A stretch of DNA of 64,000 nucleotides from Owenia fusiformis (GCA_903813345.2 CAIIXF020000009.1:4616347-4680346), one strand, 5' to 3'. Positions 37,801 through 51,000 are shown, counted from the stretch's first letter. Made by a program: numbers and translations. The notes: generated by a model not told the origin, from the sequence alone.

Positions 37801-37895
37801 TGGATGATACTTGGGGAATGACTTGGTCAGCCAACCGAACTATGTGGGTCGATAATGGATGCAGGGCACGATTCTGTCTCACCTTTTCGCCATAA
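31850..37895 (+). CDS. TED-D: secreted Thr-repeat/TSP1x4/EGF/DUF3011-like protein, complete
   Basis: Eleven exons: 31850-31898 (leader [16 protein letters not shown]), 32900-33274 (Thr/Pro, six units), TSP1 at 33461-33634, 33790-33963, 34145-34318 and 34492-34665, half-EGF 35380-35469, linker 35983-36027 ([15 protein letters not shown]), EGF 36469-36585 ([20 protein letters not shown], six Cys), 37309-37435 and 37787-37895. Sum 1608 nt = 535 aa plus TAA. Introns are phase 1, the last phase 2. TSP1 repeats carry WSAWG and CSTTCG sequons. The last about 78 residues ([47 protein letters not shown]) match the pattern of DUF3011: paired Cys, L-x-RQ-S, WG, WVD-x-GCRA-x-F. Predicted secreted; ligand unknown. 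Compared with TED-B, EGF has one extra residue and TSP1 is the same length. Confidence 0.92.
32935..33240 (+). repeat. 51-bp coding minisatellite, 6 units (TED-D)
   Basis: Six in-frame 17-residue Thr/Pro units between EPETTI and [12 protein letters not shown], last unit [15 protein letters not shown]. Confidence 0.9.
34851..35146. mobile_element. MITE with perfect 24-bp inverted ends in TED-D intron 6
   Basis: Begins CACGCGGTCCTAACTTCGAC (24-bp terminal repeat, 34851-34874) and ends with the exact complement (35123-35146). Flanked by the 5-bp target duplication ATTAA (34846-34850, 35147-35151). 296 bp, no ORF. Perfect ends suggest a recent insertion; the homologous TED-A intron lacks it. Confidence 0.8.
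35590..35765. repeat. foldback repeat in TED-D intron 7
   Basis: Outer arms ATTCGCGAATG, then CGGCTACCGGATTA, then CAACTCATTTAAATATG are mirrored by CATATTTGAATGAG, TTAATCCGGTAGCC and CATTCGCGAATG. Related to the palindrome at 26440-26610. Confidence 0.65.
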
Positions 37896-38320
37896 ATGAG
37901 TTAAATTATCAGTCAAGATGAGTCGCTTGTAGAATCTGAATATACAAACTTGTGACATTACGTTGACACATTCACACAAGCTATGTGGACTGTGTATAAA
38001 CATTAAACAACTATCTTTACCTTTGTGCAATGTTAATGAGGATTCACCTATTGGTGCTATCGTTACACGTGCTTGTGTCATTGTATCTTTTTATATTCGA
38101 CACGACGATGAATATAAACAGTCTACTTTAATCGATCACAAGTGACAATACATTTCAGTTTTAATGTTTTAGTCATTTGAAAACGATTTAATCATACAGC
38201 AATGAACTTTATGGAATTCACGTAACAGACAATTGACTTAGGAACGTTTGATGACGAGAGAAAATGTACAAGAATGCACCCCTAGTGCTGAAAACGTTTT
38301 TATATTAGCCTGAATATATA

Positions 38321-39322
38321 CAGGGTGGTCCAAAAAAATTGAAACATTTGTTAATTGAACGCAAAACCATTATTTTTCTTCTGAAATGTACCAAACTTTT
38401 ACTGAGCATAGTTCAATCACTTATTTATCTGATGTAAAGTTTATATGTGAAAACCACAAAGTTAATGCATTAAAATAGTCAATGTTTGATAGGACCCCTT
38501 TTCTTAAATATACACTTGTCAATTCCGCGGCTACTTTTTCAAGTATTATTTATTTCAAAGCTTTAATGCACATGTTAATTGCTGTAAATATTTTATAAAA
38601 TTATATTCAGTTGACAAAGAGTATTTACATCTGGGGTTTGCCAGAAAAATATTGTGTTAACTTAAACTTAAATAAACAATACCCAAAATGATCATTTTCA
38701 TTTAAGAGTAGGGAAAAAGGAACATGTCAGAGGTGAGCGATTGCATAACCTTCACAGCTACTCAAGTGACAAAAGATTGTTCCCACTTTTCAGTAAAGGC
38801 AAAACTGACCATGGCCAGTTATTCACATTAAAAACCAATGCTAAGCACACATACAGTGTATAATATATATATAATATACCATTTGTGTTCTCTCTATGAT
38901 ATTGATAGACATATTGATATATCCAATGGATATCATTCATATCAGAACAATTAAGGGGAGGGGGCTTCATTTACCAGTCAAATCAGACTGCCCTGGCCTC
39001 TTTCTGGAGAATATTCAATCAGTAATACACCCAACAATAGCCATCAAAATATGCTTGATACTAATGAATTTGGGTAAAAAAAATGTTAAATTTGTTACTA
39101 GATTTGATCTTCCAAGGCAAACAAATAGGAAGTTTGATCAAGCTGAAATTTTTAATTGAGATGGCTTGGACAAAACAAACGAACAGCAAACTAATTGAAT
39201 ATTTACAAATCTGAGCCCCAGGCTTCAACTTGTAAGTCAGGAGAAGAGGGGTACATTTTAGAAGAAAAATAAAGGTTTTGCGTTCAATTAACAAATGTTC
39301 CAATTTTTTTAGGACCACCCTG
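38321..39322. mobile_element. non-autonomous mariner-type element, 1002 bp
   Basis: Begins CAGGGTGGTCCAAAAAAATT and ends with its near-complement; inverted similarity continues for about 70 bp on each side, through GTTAATTGAACGCAAAACC. Flanked by TA on both sides (38319-38320, 39323-39324), the Tc1/mariner target duplication. No transposase ORF inside. Confidence 0.8.
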
Positions 39323-40665
39323 TATAATTTTGCTATATGAACATTGCATGAACTTTGATTATTGTATTATAATTTTATACTTTCATATATATTTTGCAGT
39401 ATTACTTCGGTAAACATGTATACGTTTGTACTTTGTGCCGTGTCTTAAGTGACTAAATAAATGTCCTTAATCAAAATAATACGAGCATGCATTGTTTGAT
39501 ATGAAATAACAAAGGGACTCCCAATTGCAAAGTATCTAAAAAGGACAAAACAGTCAATCGGATTGGCTCTGTTAGTAAGCTGCGTGAAGGTATCAACGTT
39601 TTTGGTGGGGTAACCACGGGGTAATCAATTTGGTATTGGATGCCAATCTGACTTGGTCATTGCTCTTATTTGTCGCTTGGTCTTCAATTGTTGTAGTCAC
39701 TATGCAAATGGGTTGCCCTTCTCTCAAAATTATTGTTTGGGGTTGGGGAAAAGCGTTGGTTTTGGGTATGGGGGCACCATCAATTCAGGGTTAAATATAA
39801 ATCATCAACCTTTTTAGGTTTTAAAGTTTACACATCCAGGTAAAAAGGGTATAAGGGCAAATTTATGATCATTGATATTTTTTAAATTCCATGAATTCTG
39901 CTATTCTACCGCATCCTGCGCCATGTGTATTGATATCAACGAAGTCAAATTGGCGAAATCGATTATTGTATTTGCCCCTAAGCCCTGGACACAATGCATT
40001 CTGTGTTGAATCATTTCTCTAGAAGGTGTTGTGGCCTTAGAAAATTGAATTGTAAAAATACGAAATACAAACTGGATGCAGCTAAACGTAATGTAAGCCT
40101 TCAATAGAAGAGGACCTCTTAAAGCTACTTTGCTAAAAGGGTCGAAACTAAAAGTCCTACGTCAAAATCTGGGTCATAATAGTTTTTCCGTATCTTTGCA
40201 GGTGTACATATAGCCAAGAAAATGTTAGTTAATAATTTAGTCCTTTACCGTCAGATAGTATTTTGACCCATTTTTGAGATATGGTGTCCGGCTCAGAAGT
40301 TTTCGCGTTTTGAAATTAAAAAAACGCTAATATCCTGTATGTCATAGATTTTGGCATGAAAATTAAAGTTTTATTTGATTACATAATATTACATAACAGA
40401 CATTATGTATTTTTTGGTTGGGGCAAAAATGTCCGCACATTGGTTGAGGTACTGTATGTACATGATTATAAGTATAGCAATACATGACAAATGAGATTGG
40501 TCGGGTGGTGGCTGGGGAAAATGGGCGAGTATACTATAAAATATATATGTGGTTTTAATAATGAGAATGAAAATAAGTTGAAAATCTATCTTTTAAATGG
40601 AATCTTATCTAGGTTGTATGCTGAATAACTGTGAGACCTACTAGTTTGTGAAACAGTATCCATAG

Positions 40666-40879
40666 CAGGCCCGTAGCCAGGATTTGCAAAGGGGGGGTTC
40701 AGTTTTCAAAAATTTCCAGGGGGGGTTCACATTTGACAATTTTGCCCCAAATATGGCTAAAATCACTTGAGAAGTGCTCAAAATGGTGAAAAACTGCATG
40801 ATTTTGAAAGAATTTTTGGCCAGGGGGGGTTCGCCCGAACCCTGCGAACCCCCCCCCCCCCCCCCTGGCTACGGGCCTG
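40666..40879. mobile_element. hAT-like MITE copy 3 (CAGGCCCGTAGCC ends)
   Basis: CAGGCCCGTAGCCAGG at the left, CCTGGCTACGGGCCTG at the right, 5-bp target duplication CATAG (40661-40665, 40880-40884). Same orientation-ambiguous family as copies at 26252 and 27833; 214 bp. Confidence 0.85.
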
Positions 40880-41996
40880 CATAGAGCCTTGTCACTCGGG
40901 AGAGTGCCAAAAGTTTACAGCTTAAATATTGCATCGTTTAATAAATGTCCTAATGAAGCATTAGGAGTACTAGATATGTCATAGATTTATATTACAAAAA
41001 AAGGGAAATAAGATATATGTACATGTGGGCATCAAATTCAAAATGTTATTTGATTACATAATATTATATGTAACAGTCATTATGATAGTTTTCTGATTGG
41101 GGCAAAAATGCCCACGGGAATGCTATATGCATGAACGCCCCAGCCGAAGGTCTCTTATATCCTATGTTAAGTCATGGGGCCGAAGAAAATTAGTACAAAG
41201 AACATACGCCTTTTCTGAGTCACCGCAAATGGCATGCTTTTCGAGTCCCGACGGCTGCAAGTCAACCACACTTGGACTGATTCGTGTCGTTCCACTACTG
41301 TACGGTGCGAACGTTTTTACGGTCTCCTAGTTTTAAAGTCCAATACTTAAAACGTCATGTGGGAATTGACGTCTCTTGTTGACTACGGGACCTAGAATAG
41401 ATTAGACATACACTTTCAACCGGATTACAACACCTTGGATGATCTAAACTCTGGATATGGTAGAGTTATCGTTACTCAAGCTACACAGGCTAATGATGAA
41501 AACAAAACTAGCTTGCTCCATATGAGAGAAAACATTGGTAGAGAGGGGTTCAGATGAGCAAATTGCACCTTCTGCTGAAAAGACCAGGGAAGTTAGTGCA
41601 ACAGATTTCGCCAATTAATTAAAGAGACTGAGTCATTTCAAATTTATCTCGTTTCGACATTGAAATATAAACGGTGGTTTCAAAATTAGAAATATTCATA
41701 TGCTTATTCTGATAAAAATCTTGAGTTAATTAATTTTATGACCAGTCAGGTGCTTATATTATTGCTTATTTTTGTCAGAATATTTTACTTATTTTGTCTG
41801 TTCCACATCATTTGCTAACTGCTTCAGACAAAGTCTATTAAATAAATAAATTCTAATTTCATATTTTCACCTGTCTAATAAAGGTCATCAGCCAGATAAG
41901 GTTTTATTGTAATTTTACTCTTGAAAATGAAATGAAGATTTGATCTTGGTACGACTCAATTAATAACATATTTATCATCTGTCACGACTGTAGACA

Positions 41997-42004
41997 TATA
42001 TAAA
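41997..42004 (+). promoter_or_regulatory. TATA box of TED-E leader exon
   Basis: TATATAAA 72 nt before the ATG at 42069; surrounding sequence is unlike the promoters of A, B and D. Confidence 0.6.
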
Positions 42005-42068
42005 GACTTAAGCTCTGTCTCACACTCAGTTCCAAACCAGCGGGACAACACATCGGAGCAGAGAGAGA

Positions 42069-45000
42069 ATGAAAATGTTTGTGACAACTCTGGGAATCGT
42101 TTTGCTATCACTGGTGGCTGGTGAGTTTGTTTTACTTTGATATTAGGCTATTTATTAGGGTCGTTCAAAAAGGTTTGCATGAAAGCTTCTCAAGGAAAGC
42201 TAGACATTTTAATATTTTTACATGATTTGTTTAAACCAAAAAATCATATTAAAGTGCTAATCCTTTTTGTTGACATGGAATACCACAAAAGAATATTGTA
42301 GTCGGTTGATTACACTGTTTTCAAATTTTATATTTTTGTATATGTCCATATTATTTGAGTTCTTAACCCAATTGAAATAAATTGTGTAACCCACTATTGT
42401 GAGAATTATATTTCTTGACTGAGAGACATTACCTTCCAACATATAGAACCCTAAAATAAATTTATGTTTCCATTTGATATCACATCTTAAGATATTTCTA
42501 ATTTTTCCCCAAATATTTTGTAAAATCTGCATGTTTTTATGTCTCATATTTTTAATTTTCGAATCATAGACTTTCACATAGAAATTTTTACATCTTGGTG
42601 TTGGCCAATTACTTTCCATAATGCTTCTTTCATGTTTACTTTCTAGTAAAATATTATACAATCGTTTAGCATTGATGTGCTGTATGTATCCATTTACCAT
42701 CTTTCATAAGGTAATTGTTTTTTGCTTTTATATTTGTATGTTTTTCTGTTTTTTTTATCCAAATTTTGAATGAGTTTATTTGAATAATCTTTTATTCGTA
42801 TATATTCGATCATCCAATTATATTTCTTTATCAATTTATTCAGATAAAAATCCTTTATATAAAAAACCACTTTTTATCCAATTATGACTGTAAAAAACGT
42901 TTCCCTTGTTGCTCACTAATTTTTGATTTAGCCAAAAGATTTCACCAAAAAGATTTTTGTTGTTTAATTTGTCAATTTTACATCTATTGAATGCACTAAA
43001 AATATCTTAATAGAATTTAGGCATATTTATCTTTATCTTTATTTCTTGTTTAAATGTAGTTTTAATGAAATATTTTACCTCAAATCCACATCCACATTTT
43101 TTAATATAATGTATTGGTATATTTTTCAAGTATTATCTTCAGAAAAGATTCGTTTTACCCAACTTCCTTTGATTGAAGCTATTTCAATTCTAGATCTACT
43201 AACCCTAGACCCCCATTTTCAACTTTTCCTCTGTATTTCTTTTTAATCTATCTCTTTTCCACAAGAAATCAAAAATTATTTTATTAACTTTCTTTATAAC
43301 ATAATCAGGCACATTTGGTACTGAAAAATTATAAACTAGTTTTGAAATCCCTTAACTATTAATCACTTGAACTTTTCCAAAATAGGCCAGTTTTTTTCTT
43401 CCATGATTCAAATAATTATTCGAATTCTAACATTTTTTAGTCCAAATTCAATTCTTCACACTTTTTAAGGTCATTCCAATATAAACTCCGAGGAATTAAA
43501 TTTGTTCCTTTGTAAATTTTATATTCTTGTATAAATCTGGTTCATTGTTCTGATTTCCAAGCCATATACCATGTGTTTTATCTAAGTTTAACTTTAAGCC
43601 ACTTAATTTTGAGAATTTGTTTTTATTTCTTCGAGAAAATATATTATTGAGTCTTTTTGTCTTTTTGTCTTAACATAATTGTTGTATCATGCGCATGTTG
43701 TAGTATTTTAATTTCATTATTGTTTATAGTTATTCCTTCTATTTTAGCATTTTTTCTAATATGTTATTTGACATTATTTCTGTGCAGCATATGAATAATA
43801 GTGCAGATAATGGACATCCTTGTGGGATACCTCGTTCAATTTTAACTTCTCTTGAACAATACCCATTATTTTTCATTTTTAATTTAGGATTTGTATACAT
43901 AATTTTCACCCATTTTCGAAAATTTTCCCCAAAATTCATTTTTTCCAAGACTTTAAACATGAAATCCCAATTTAGCATATCAAACACTTTTTAAGTCTAA
44001 ACTTATTAAAATGCCTTGTACGAGGGGGTATCATTAATTAGTGAGACTTTTTTGAGGCAGCATCTTATATTCATTCAATTGCAATAAAATTTGGTAGGTA
44101 TTTGCCCTTGGGAATAGGGTATTGAATGAACACACTCATTAATTTATTTTCATAGATACCTAGCAACAGCGGTTACCATGGCAACGGTTGCTAGGGGTTG
44201 GTGGAGCAGCTAAAAAATTACCAGAAACAAGGGCACTTTTTACTATGTAATTTTTTACAAAATGACAGTTTCTTTTCAAATTTTGTTTACACAGTGCCCT
44301 GAGGTGGTTGTTATGACAACACAACCAATTATGGTGTCATCTCTAGTACATGATGTCACACATGGCTGTGACATCAGAGACACGGCCATTTTGCAGTACT
44401 TTAGGGTGGAGCAAAATTGGCTAAAATAGGGATGAATTCCAAAGAACTCAATGTTAACATAAGATCTGTTATAAAATACAATGCAATCAGAGGTATTCCA
44501 GCACTAGACACCTTAAGGGGCCTACATGAGGTGTATGGGCAGGAAAATGTGAAGCGGTCAACTGTTTACAGGTGGTATTCTACATTTAAAGATAATGGAA
44601 ACCACACTGTTTTTGATGCTCCCAGATGTGGTCGCAAAGCTGATACCGTGATTCCAGAAAACATCAAACTTATTGAAGATATAATATCTATGGATGGTAG
44701 ACACACTATTACTGAACTTTGTATTATGTCTGGACTCAAATATTCCTCAGTTCAAAAGATTCTAACCCAAGAGCTATCTATGACTCGTGTTAGCGCACAT
44801 GAAATATAGAGAAATTGGAAAATTTGACGTAAAATCTTGAAGTTTTTTTATATTAATAACTGCTCCGGGTCACTGGTCATGACGTCACATATATAGAAAT
44901 CTCTTAAACCACTATATGATAGAGTTAACTAATCAAACTACATGAGGATGTAGCATACTACCAAGATGTTATTTGGTGAAAATATCAATGCAATTGAAGC

Positions 45001-48000
45001 AAATTTGAAAAAGTTATGGTACTTGTCTCACTAATTAATGATACCCCCTCGTATATTTTCCTCATTTGCATATTCAATTACGTCAATTAGTAGTTGAGCG
45101 TTTGTACCTATGAATCTATGTTCTATGTACGCTGATCGATTTATACTTACAAGTTTTTTACTAAATGTTTTAATCTGTTAGTCAAAGTAAAAGCAATTAT
45201 CTTATAATCATAATTTTTTAAACTAATAGGTCTCTAATTAGGTAATTAGGAGACAAAGATAAGTAACACTTTCTGATGTAAAAATAAGGGGGAATGGAGG
45301 TAGAAAGGCACATCCTTCTTTTAGATAACAATACGTTTTGGGCCTCATTATTCTCTGACAATGCAAAAAGTACATATTTTCATGCTCCTCTGATGTTTCT
45401 TGGTAAGATAAGATGATTTGTGAGAATTTTGAATTCTTATAAAGAGGTCACTGTTGTAACCCTACTCCTCACTTCTCCTCACTCCATTATCCTCACGTCA
45501 TAGTCTTCGTGCTAGCTTGAGGGCCTTTTGGTACTTATGTGTGCGATTCACGTGCCCTCTGCCACTTTTCTCCCAATTAATCAATTCTTATATGTATGGT
45601 CAGTTCTCACTCGAGCGTTTGAGCCGGAAACTACCATATTATTGGAAGCAACGGTCCTACCAACAACCACTCTTGAACCAACGACTACCCTATTAGAAAC
45701 AACAGTACTACCAACAACCACTCTTGAACCAACGACTACCCTATTAGAAACAACAGTACTACCAACAACCACTCTTGAACCAACGACTACCCTATTGGAA
45801 ACAACAGTACTACCAACAACCACTCTTGAACCAACGACTACCCTATTGGAAACAACAGTACTACCAACAACCACTCTTGAACCAACGACTACCCTATTAG
45901 AAACAACAGTACTACCAACAACCACTCTTGAACCAACGACTACCCTATTGGAAACAACAGTACTACCAACAACCACTCTTGAACCAACGACTACCCTATT
46001 GGAAACAACAGTACTACCAACAACCACTCTTGAACCAACGACTACCCTAATGGAAACAACGACGATACTAACCACTGCTATACTCCCAACAACTACCCTC
46101 GAAAGTGAACCACCAGCTAGTACACAGATACCAGGTGTGTATGATGGCATAACCATCATGATTATAATTTTGTTAATCATTTTTGAATCTTCTATTTGAG
46201 TGTGATCGAAAATGTTTCTCCAATAAAATTCAACTTCTCATACCTACACAATTAAACATATAGTATTGAAATCACTTTACTTTTTGCAACGTAATTATCA
46301 CATGTTTGATCAACTCAAGTTGCTTACAAGAAATGTTCGAGTTTTCTGTAACACTTTTACTTAACAGCATTGGTATTCATAATATTTACTATAAGATTAA
46401 CAACTTTACTTTATGAAGTCCAATATGTCTCACTAAAAGACGATATATGCCAACGAATTTTACCAAATGGCCACTATTTTTCAAAACATTTTGTTCGGTG
46501 GGATTTGCGACGCCGCGAAGTTGCTGTTTTCGGGTTAATTATTTACTACTTTTATCCTAGTTAACGGAGGTCCTGGTACCTGGTCAGCATGGGGAGCGTG
46601 CTCTACCACATGCGGAGATGGAGAACAAACTCGAACAAGAGCATGTGACAATCCAGTCCCAGCTAATGGAGGACTCGAATGTGATCCAGGTGATCTGACA
46701 GAAACACAGCCGTGTAATGATGGAGAATGTCCAGGTATAAATTTGGCATTGCAAGATTCTAAACATTAATATAGTGCGAAGCTCAACGAACACAAATTCA
46801 GTTCACTATTCGGTGTGAAGTACAAATAACATTTCAATTAATTCAATATATTGAGTGTGATAGAATTGGGTAATTATTTTTTATTTTCATAGTCAATGGA
46901 GGACCTGGTACCTGGTCAGAATGGGGAGCATGTTCTACAACATGTGGAGATGGAGACAAAACTCGTACAAGAGCATGTGATAACCCAGCCCCGGCTAATG
47001 GAGGAAGCGAATGTAATCCAAGTGATCTGACTGAAACACAACCGTGTAATAATGGAGACTGTTCTGGTATGAACTTGGTATTACTAGATTCTAAACATTA
47101 ATATAGTTCAAAGGTCAATGAACACAAATTCATTTCAGAACTGCATGTAATACAAAGGTTCAATTCAATACATTAAGGTCCTTGAGAATAAGAAAATTAT
47201 TATTCTTAGGAACAGAATTGGAAAACTATCTATTATTTTTTTATTTTAGTTAACGGAGGTCCTGGTGCGTGGTCAGCATGGGGAGCGTGCTCTACAACAT
47301 GCGGAGATGGAGACCAAACTCGCACAAGAGCATGTGACAACCCAGCCCCGGCTAATGGAGGAAGCGAATGCAATCCAAGTGATCTGACAGACACCCAGTC
47401 ATGTTACGATGGGGATTGTCCTGGTATGAACCTAATAATACCTCTATAGTCTATACTGTATATCAAAAATAGAGGGTATTTACCGTTAGATTTAAATCAA
47501 ATGATATATATTCTTAGGTTTTTTGCTTTACTTACACGCGTAAATTAGATACTTTCTTTCCTTTCCCAGAAACCTGCAATGAAGGTATAAGTATCCCCTG
47601 GAACAAGGGACTCAGTTGTATCTGCCCCCCACACAAAACTGGCGTACAGTGTGAAGAAGGTAAGATGTCGCTTATTATTTGGAAAAAGCGTACAAAGAGA
47701 ATTTTCTGGAGCAGACATAGATGCACGCCATTAGTAGATTACATATAATATATAAAATAAAAATGTGTTTCATAATTCTTGAACGAATGCTCACTCGATG
47801 ATAAAAATTGCTACAGACTGTACGTTTTTGAGTTACCACTCCAATTTAAGATTCCAATTGACTTGGTTGTCGGATTTGATTAATAATGCACATTTTACAC
47901 CACATTGGACAATATACTATCATACAAGAATTCCTCAATGAATTATGTCCCTATAATATGCATCCCTTGTTTTGTTTCACAGATGTTCCTGGTGCTCCAG

Positions 48001-51000
48001 ACTGTTCATGTTCATGGCTACAAACCAGTAAGTCCCTTGGAATATATGTACATGTACTTAGCGTTCCATATGACAGATATTAAAGTAAGTAATATATATA
48101 TAATATAAAAGTTTTTATTCACTTGTGGATATTGATATGTCAAATTGAATTGGTTATTGATTGAGGTAACACATGCTTATTGAATAATGAATTGAAAAAT
48201 TTTCGAATTGTTTTGCCCCATCCTTTATGTCTTTTGAAATCCTTGCATACCGATATGTTTTTAATAGTTAAAGGGTATGCATTCCTCAAGGGTTCCCATT
48301 ATAAGATATCTATGTTTTTATAAATACTTTCCTTTAAAACTTTACATATCTCTATTTATTGTAGATGATCCATGTGCTCAAAATCCATGCCTTGGTGATG
48401 GCTCGATTTGTGTCAACACATTCGGTGATAACTATAGATGTCTCTGCCCACCTGGTTCGTCTGGTGAACGGTGTGAACAAGGTTGGTCGAAATAGTTATT
48501 GGAGACCGTACCAGACCATCTCTCTCCTAATATGGCAGTTATAACCATATATATACTTACCATGCTCAGCAAAACATGGACAAATGTTTTGATATAGTCA
48601 CTATTGATTAGTTAAAAATGTAGTGTTCACTTCCGGTAGGCTGCCATCTTTTAAGATTTCACCCAAGAAGTGATGTCATCATCTTAACTTTGCAACTTTG
48701 TATTAGGAAAGGAGCTATTAAGAATAACAAAACCAGCAGAATATTTTTTTCAATTTTGGTCTATGATTTAAATCCTTCTGAAAAACACTTCTTTAATTCT
48801 AAGTTGACAAGCTCTGAAAATATTGTTCCACAAAAGATGAGGGGTTCTTCTCTAGATGTGATTTTGTGCTACTTTCCTATACTGTAATGGCAAGGTTATG
48901 ACAGGTGAGAGTTGATGACATCACTTCCTGGATGAAATCTTAAAAGATGTATACTGATATACATTATTGTATTGATTCATTGGTTTTGCGTTGTGAAAAA
49001 TATCGCTAGCTTAAACTCTCTATTAATATTGTGACGTGAACACGGTGATCATATAGCAATAAAGTTGAAGCTTTGCATATGTATGCCAACATACGATATT
49101 CTGAGCCATAAAAGTGTGAATTTCTCTCTAACCGGGACACGCGTGTACTTTCATATATACCTGAAGCACTGAACGAAATGCATCACACGAACACATACGA
49201 AAACTTAAGTCACGTGACAGACTATACCCACCGTGTATATAATGGCTTGTATCTTGCTGTCAAAGAATTGTCTTGGTGTTTTACGGCATTTGTCCATTAA
49301 GCTCAGACAACAGGCCCATCCGAAGGATTTCCCAAGGCAGGTGCAGAGCATCGAAAGCTTGAGGGTCCTGGGTCACGCCCTCAGAAAAAAACTGGAAAGC
49401 CCCCCTGGTGCATTTTGAGCATATCTGAGAGTCATATTTGCATCATTGAATACAAAAAGCTCTAAAAAATATTCCTGGAAAATGGGGAGGGAGCTTGCAG
49501 AAAATAATGTACAGAGAGGGAGATGAGACCTGATGCAAGAATATGTTAGACAAGGATAGACGAGGCAAGGTCCTCATATTACATGAACCTTTGATTCACT
49601 CTTTTGACACTCTACATGTATTTATGACACGCTGTCTTATCTGTCTATGCTGTCTGTTTCATTACTCAATCTCTCTTTCAGGTACATTTTGCTTCCAGTG
49701 CTCAAGCTATAGATATGCTAAAAGGACATGTGAACCAATGGCTCGTGCCCCTGCCTACATACGTGATGCAACTCTCAGACTACCAGTATTGAATAAGCAG
49801 ATATCAAGGTAAGTTTTCACATTTGTTATTTCAAATTATAATTTGTAACAATGTATGCATTTTTTGTCTTTAGTTCCCATTTAGAACTTTGGGTTTTAAC
49901 CATGCGGTCGGACTCCCAGACAATGTGTTGTTTCATTTTAGGACAACATGTACTATTACTCCCTATTAAACTATATTTAGTTTTAAGATTGACAGCATAG
50001 ACTCAATAGCAATTACCTGTTCCCCCTGGAAGGAATCCCTTAGCTGATGAAATGCACATGTGCCTGCCTGGGTAAGCTATGCTGGACTAGACAGAGCTCA
50101 TGCTTCAAGGCATCATTTGGATGTAAATTATTGTACTTTTAAGGATATATTAAATGAAATAATGAGCATACAAATGCAGACTGATGCATCTGAATAAGAA
50201 TCGTAAGACCTTGACTTATAAAGAGAAATTCTTGATAAAATTTTAGAAAAAGAGAAATATAATAAAAACAAGAATTTAACATGAAGAAATGACCCTTTAG
50301 ACTAACAAAGGCATCCAGAAAATTAAAAAAAATTCTAACATTATTCCATAATAGCATGTTTTCCCTGGGAAATAAACAGGGAATAGAATTGATATTCAAA
50401 AGATCCCATATTATAGCTAGATTCCTATCTCAGATCCCGTATTGGATTCTGTATCAGCCTAATTCACATATCAGATCCTATATCAGAACCATTCTCAGGG
50501 ATTTCTCTTGATTTTTATGTTTCAGAAAAAAACAATTTAATAAATAGGTTATTGATGGTGTTGGTTGAATATGAATTTTATTTATTTTATTCGCCTCGAG
50601 AACTATCATATTTGTTACGCGGTAAACATGATGCAAAAATATGTCATATTCCGCAACGAATATGGCATATTCACTTGCGGTGTATGACAGATTCACCTGC
50701 GGAATATGGCATACACACTAACCAATGAGAATGTGATACGGAAGTACGCAATTGTCAATTGCATCGATTGAACGAACAAATAAAACTTAATAAATTATTA
50801 TAATGATTACTGAATCAACAGTACTGTGTATCGAATATATTAACTTAGCAGAAGTATCAGTCACCAATTTCAATCCAGGATTCATATATTAGTACTTGAC
50901 GCACTAACTATATTGGTAATCCAACGTAGTTTTACATTTAGAGTCGATTCTCGCAACCAATCAAATCAAGGCTTTCTGTATCACGTTTTCAACTGCAGTA

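Larger units (their letters stand above)
37896..41990. other. intergenic between TED-D and TED-E
   Basis: Holds the mariner-type element at 38321-39322 and the hAT-like MITE at 40666-40879. A direct repeat (ATTACATAATATTA ... GGGGCAAAAATG) lies at about 40378-40435 and 41051-41110. No gene was recognised; the ORF at 41097-41330 has no family signature. Confidence 0.5.

Noticed and set aside
41097-41330. 77-aa ORF upstream of TED-E
   Set aside because: No family signature, no splice or promoter support; it overlaps a locally duplicated segment.
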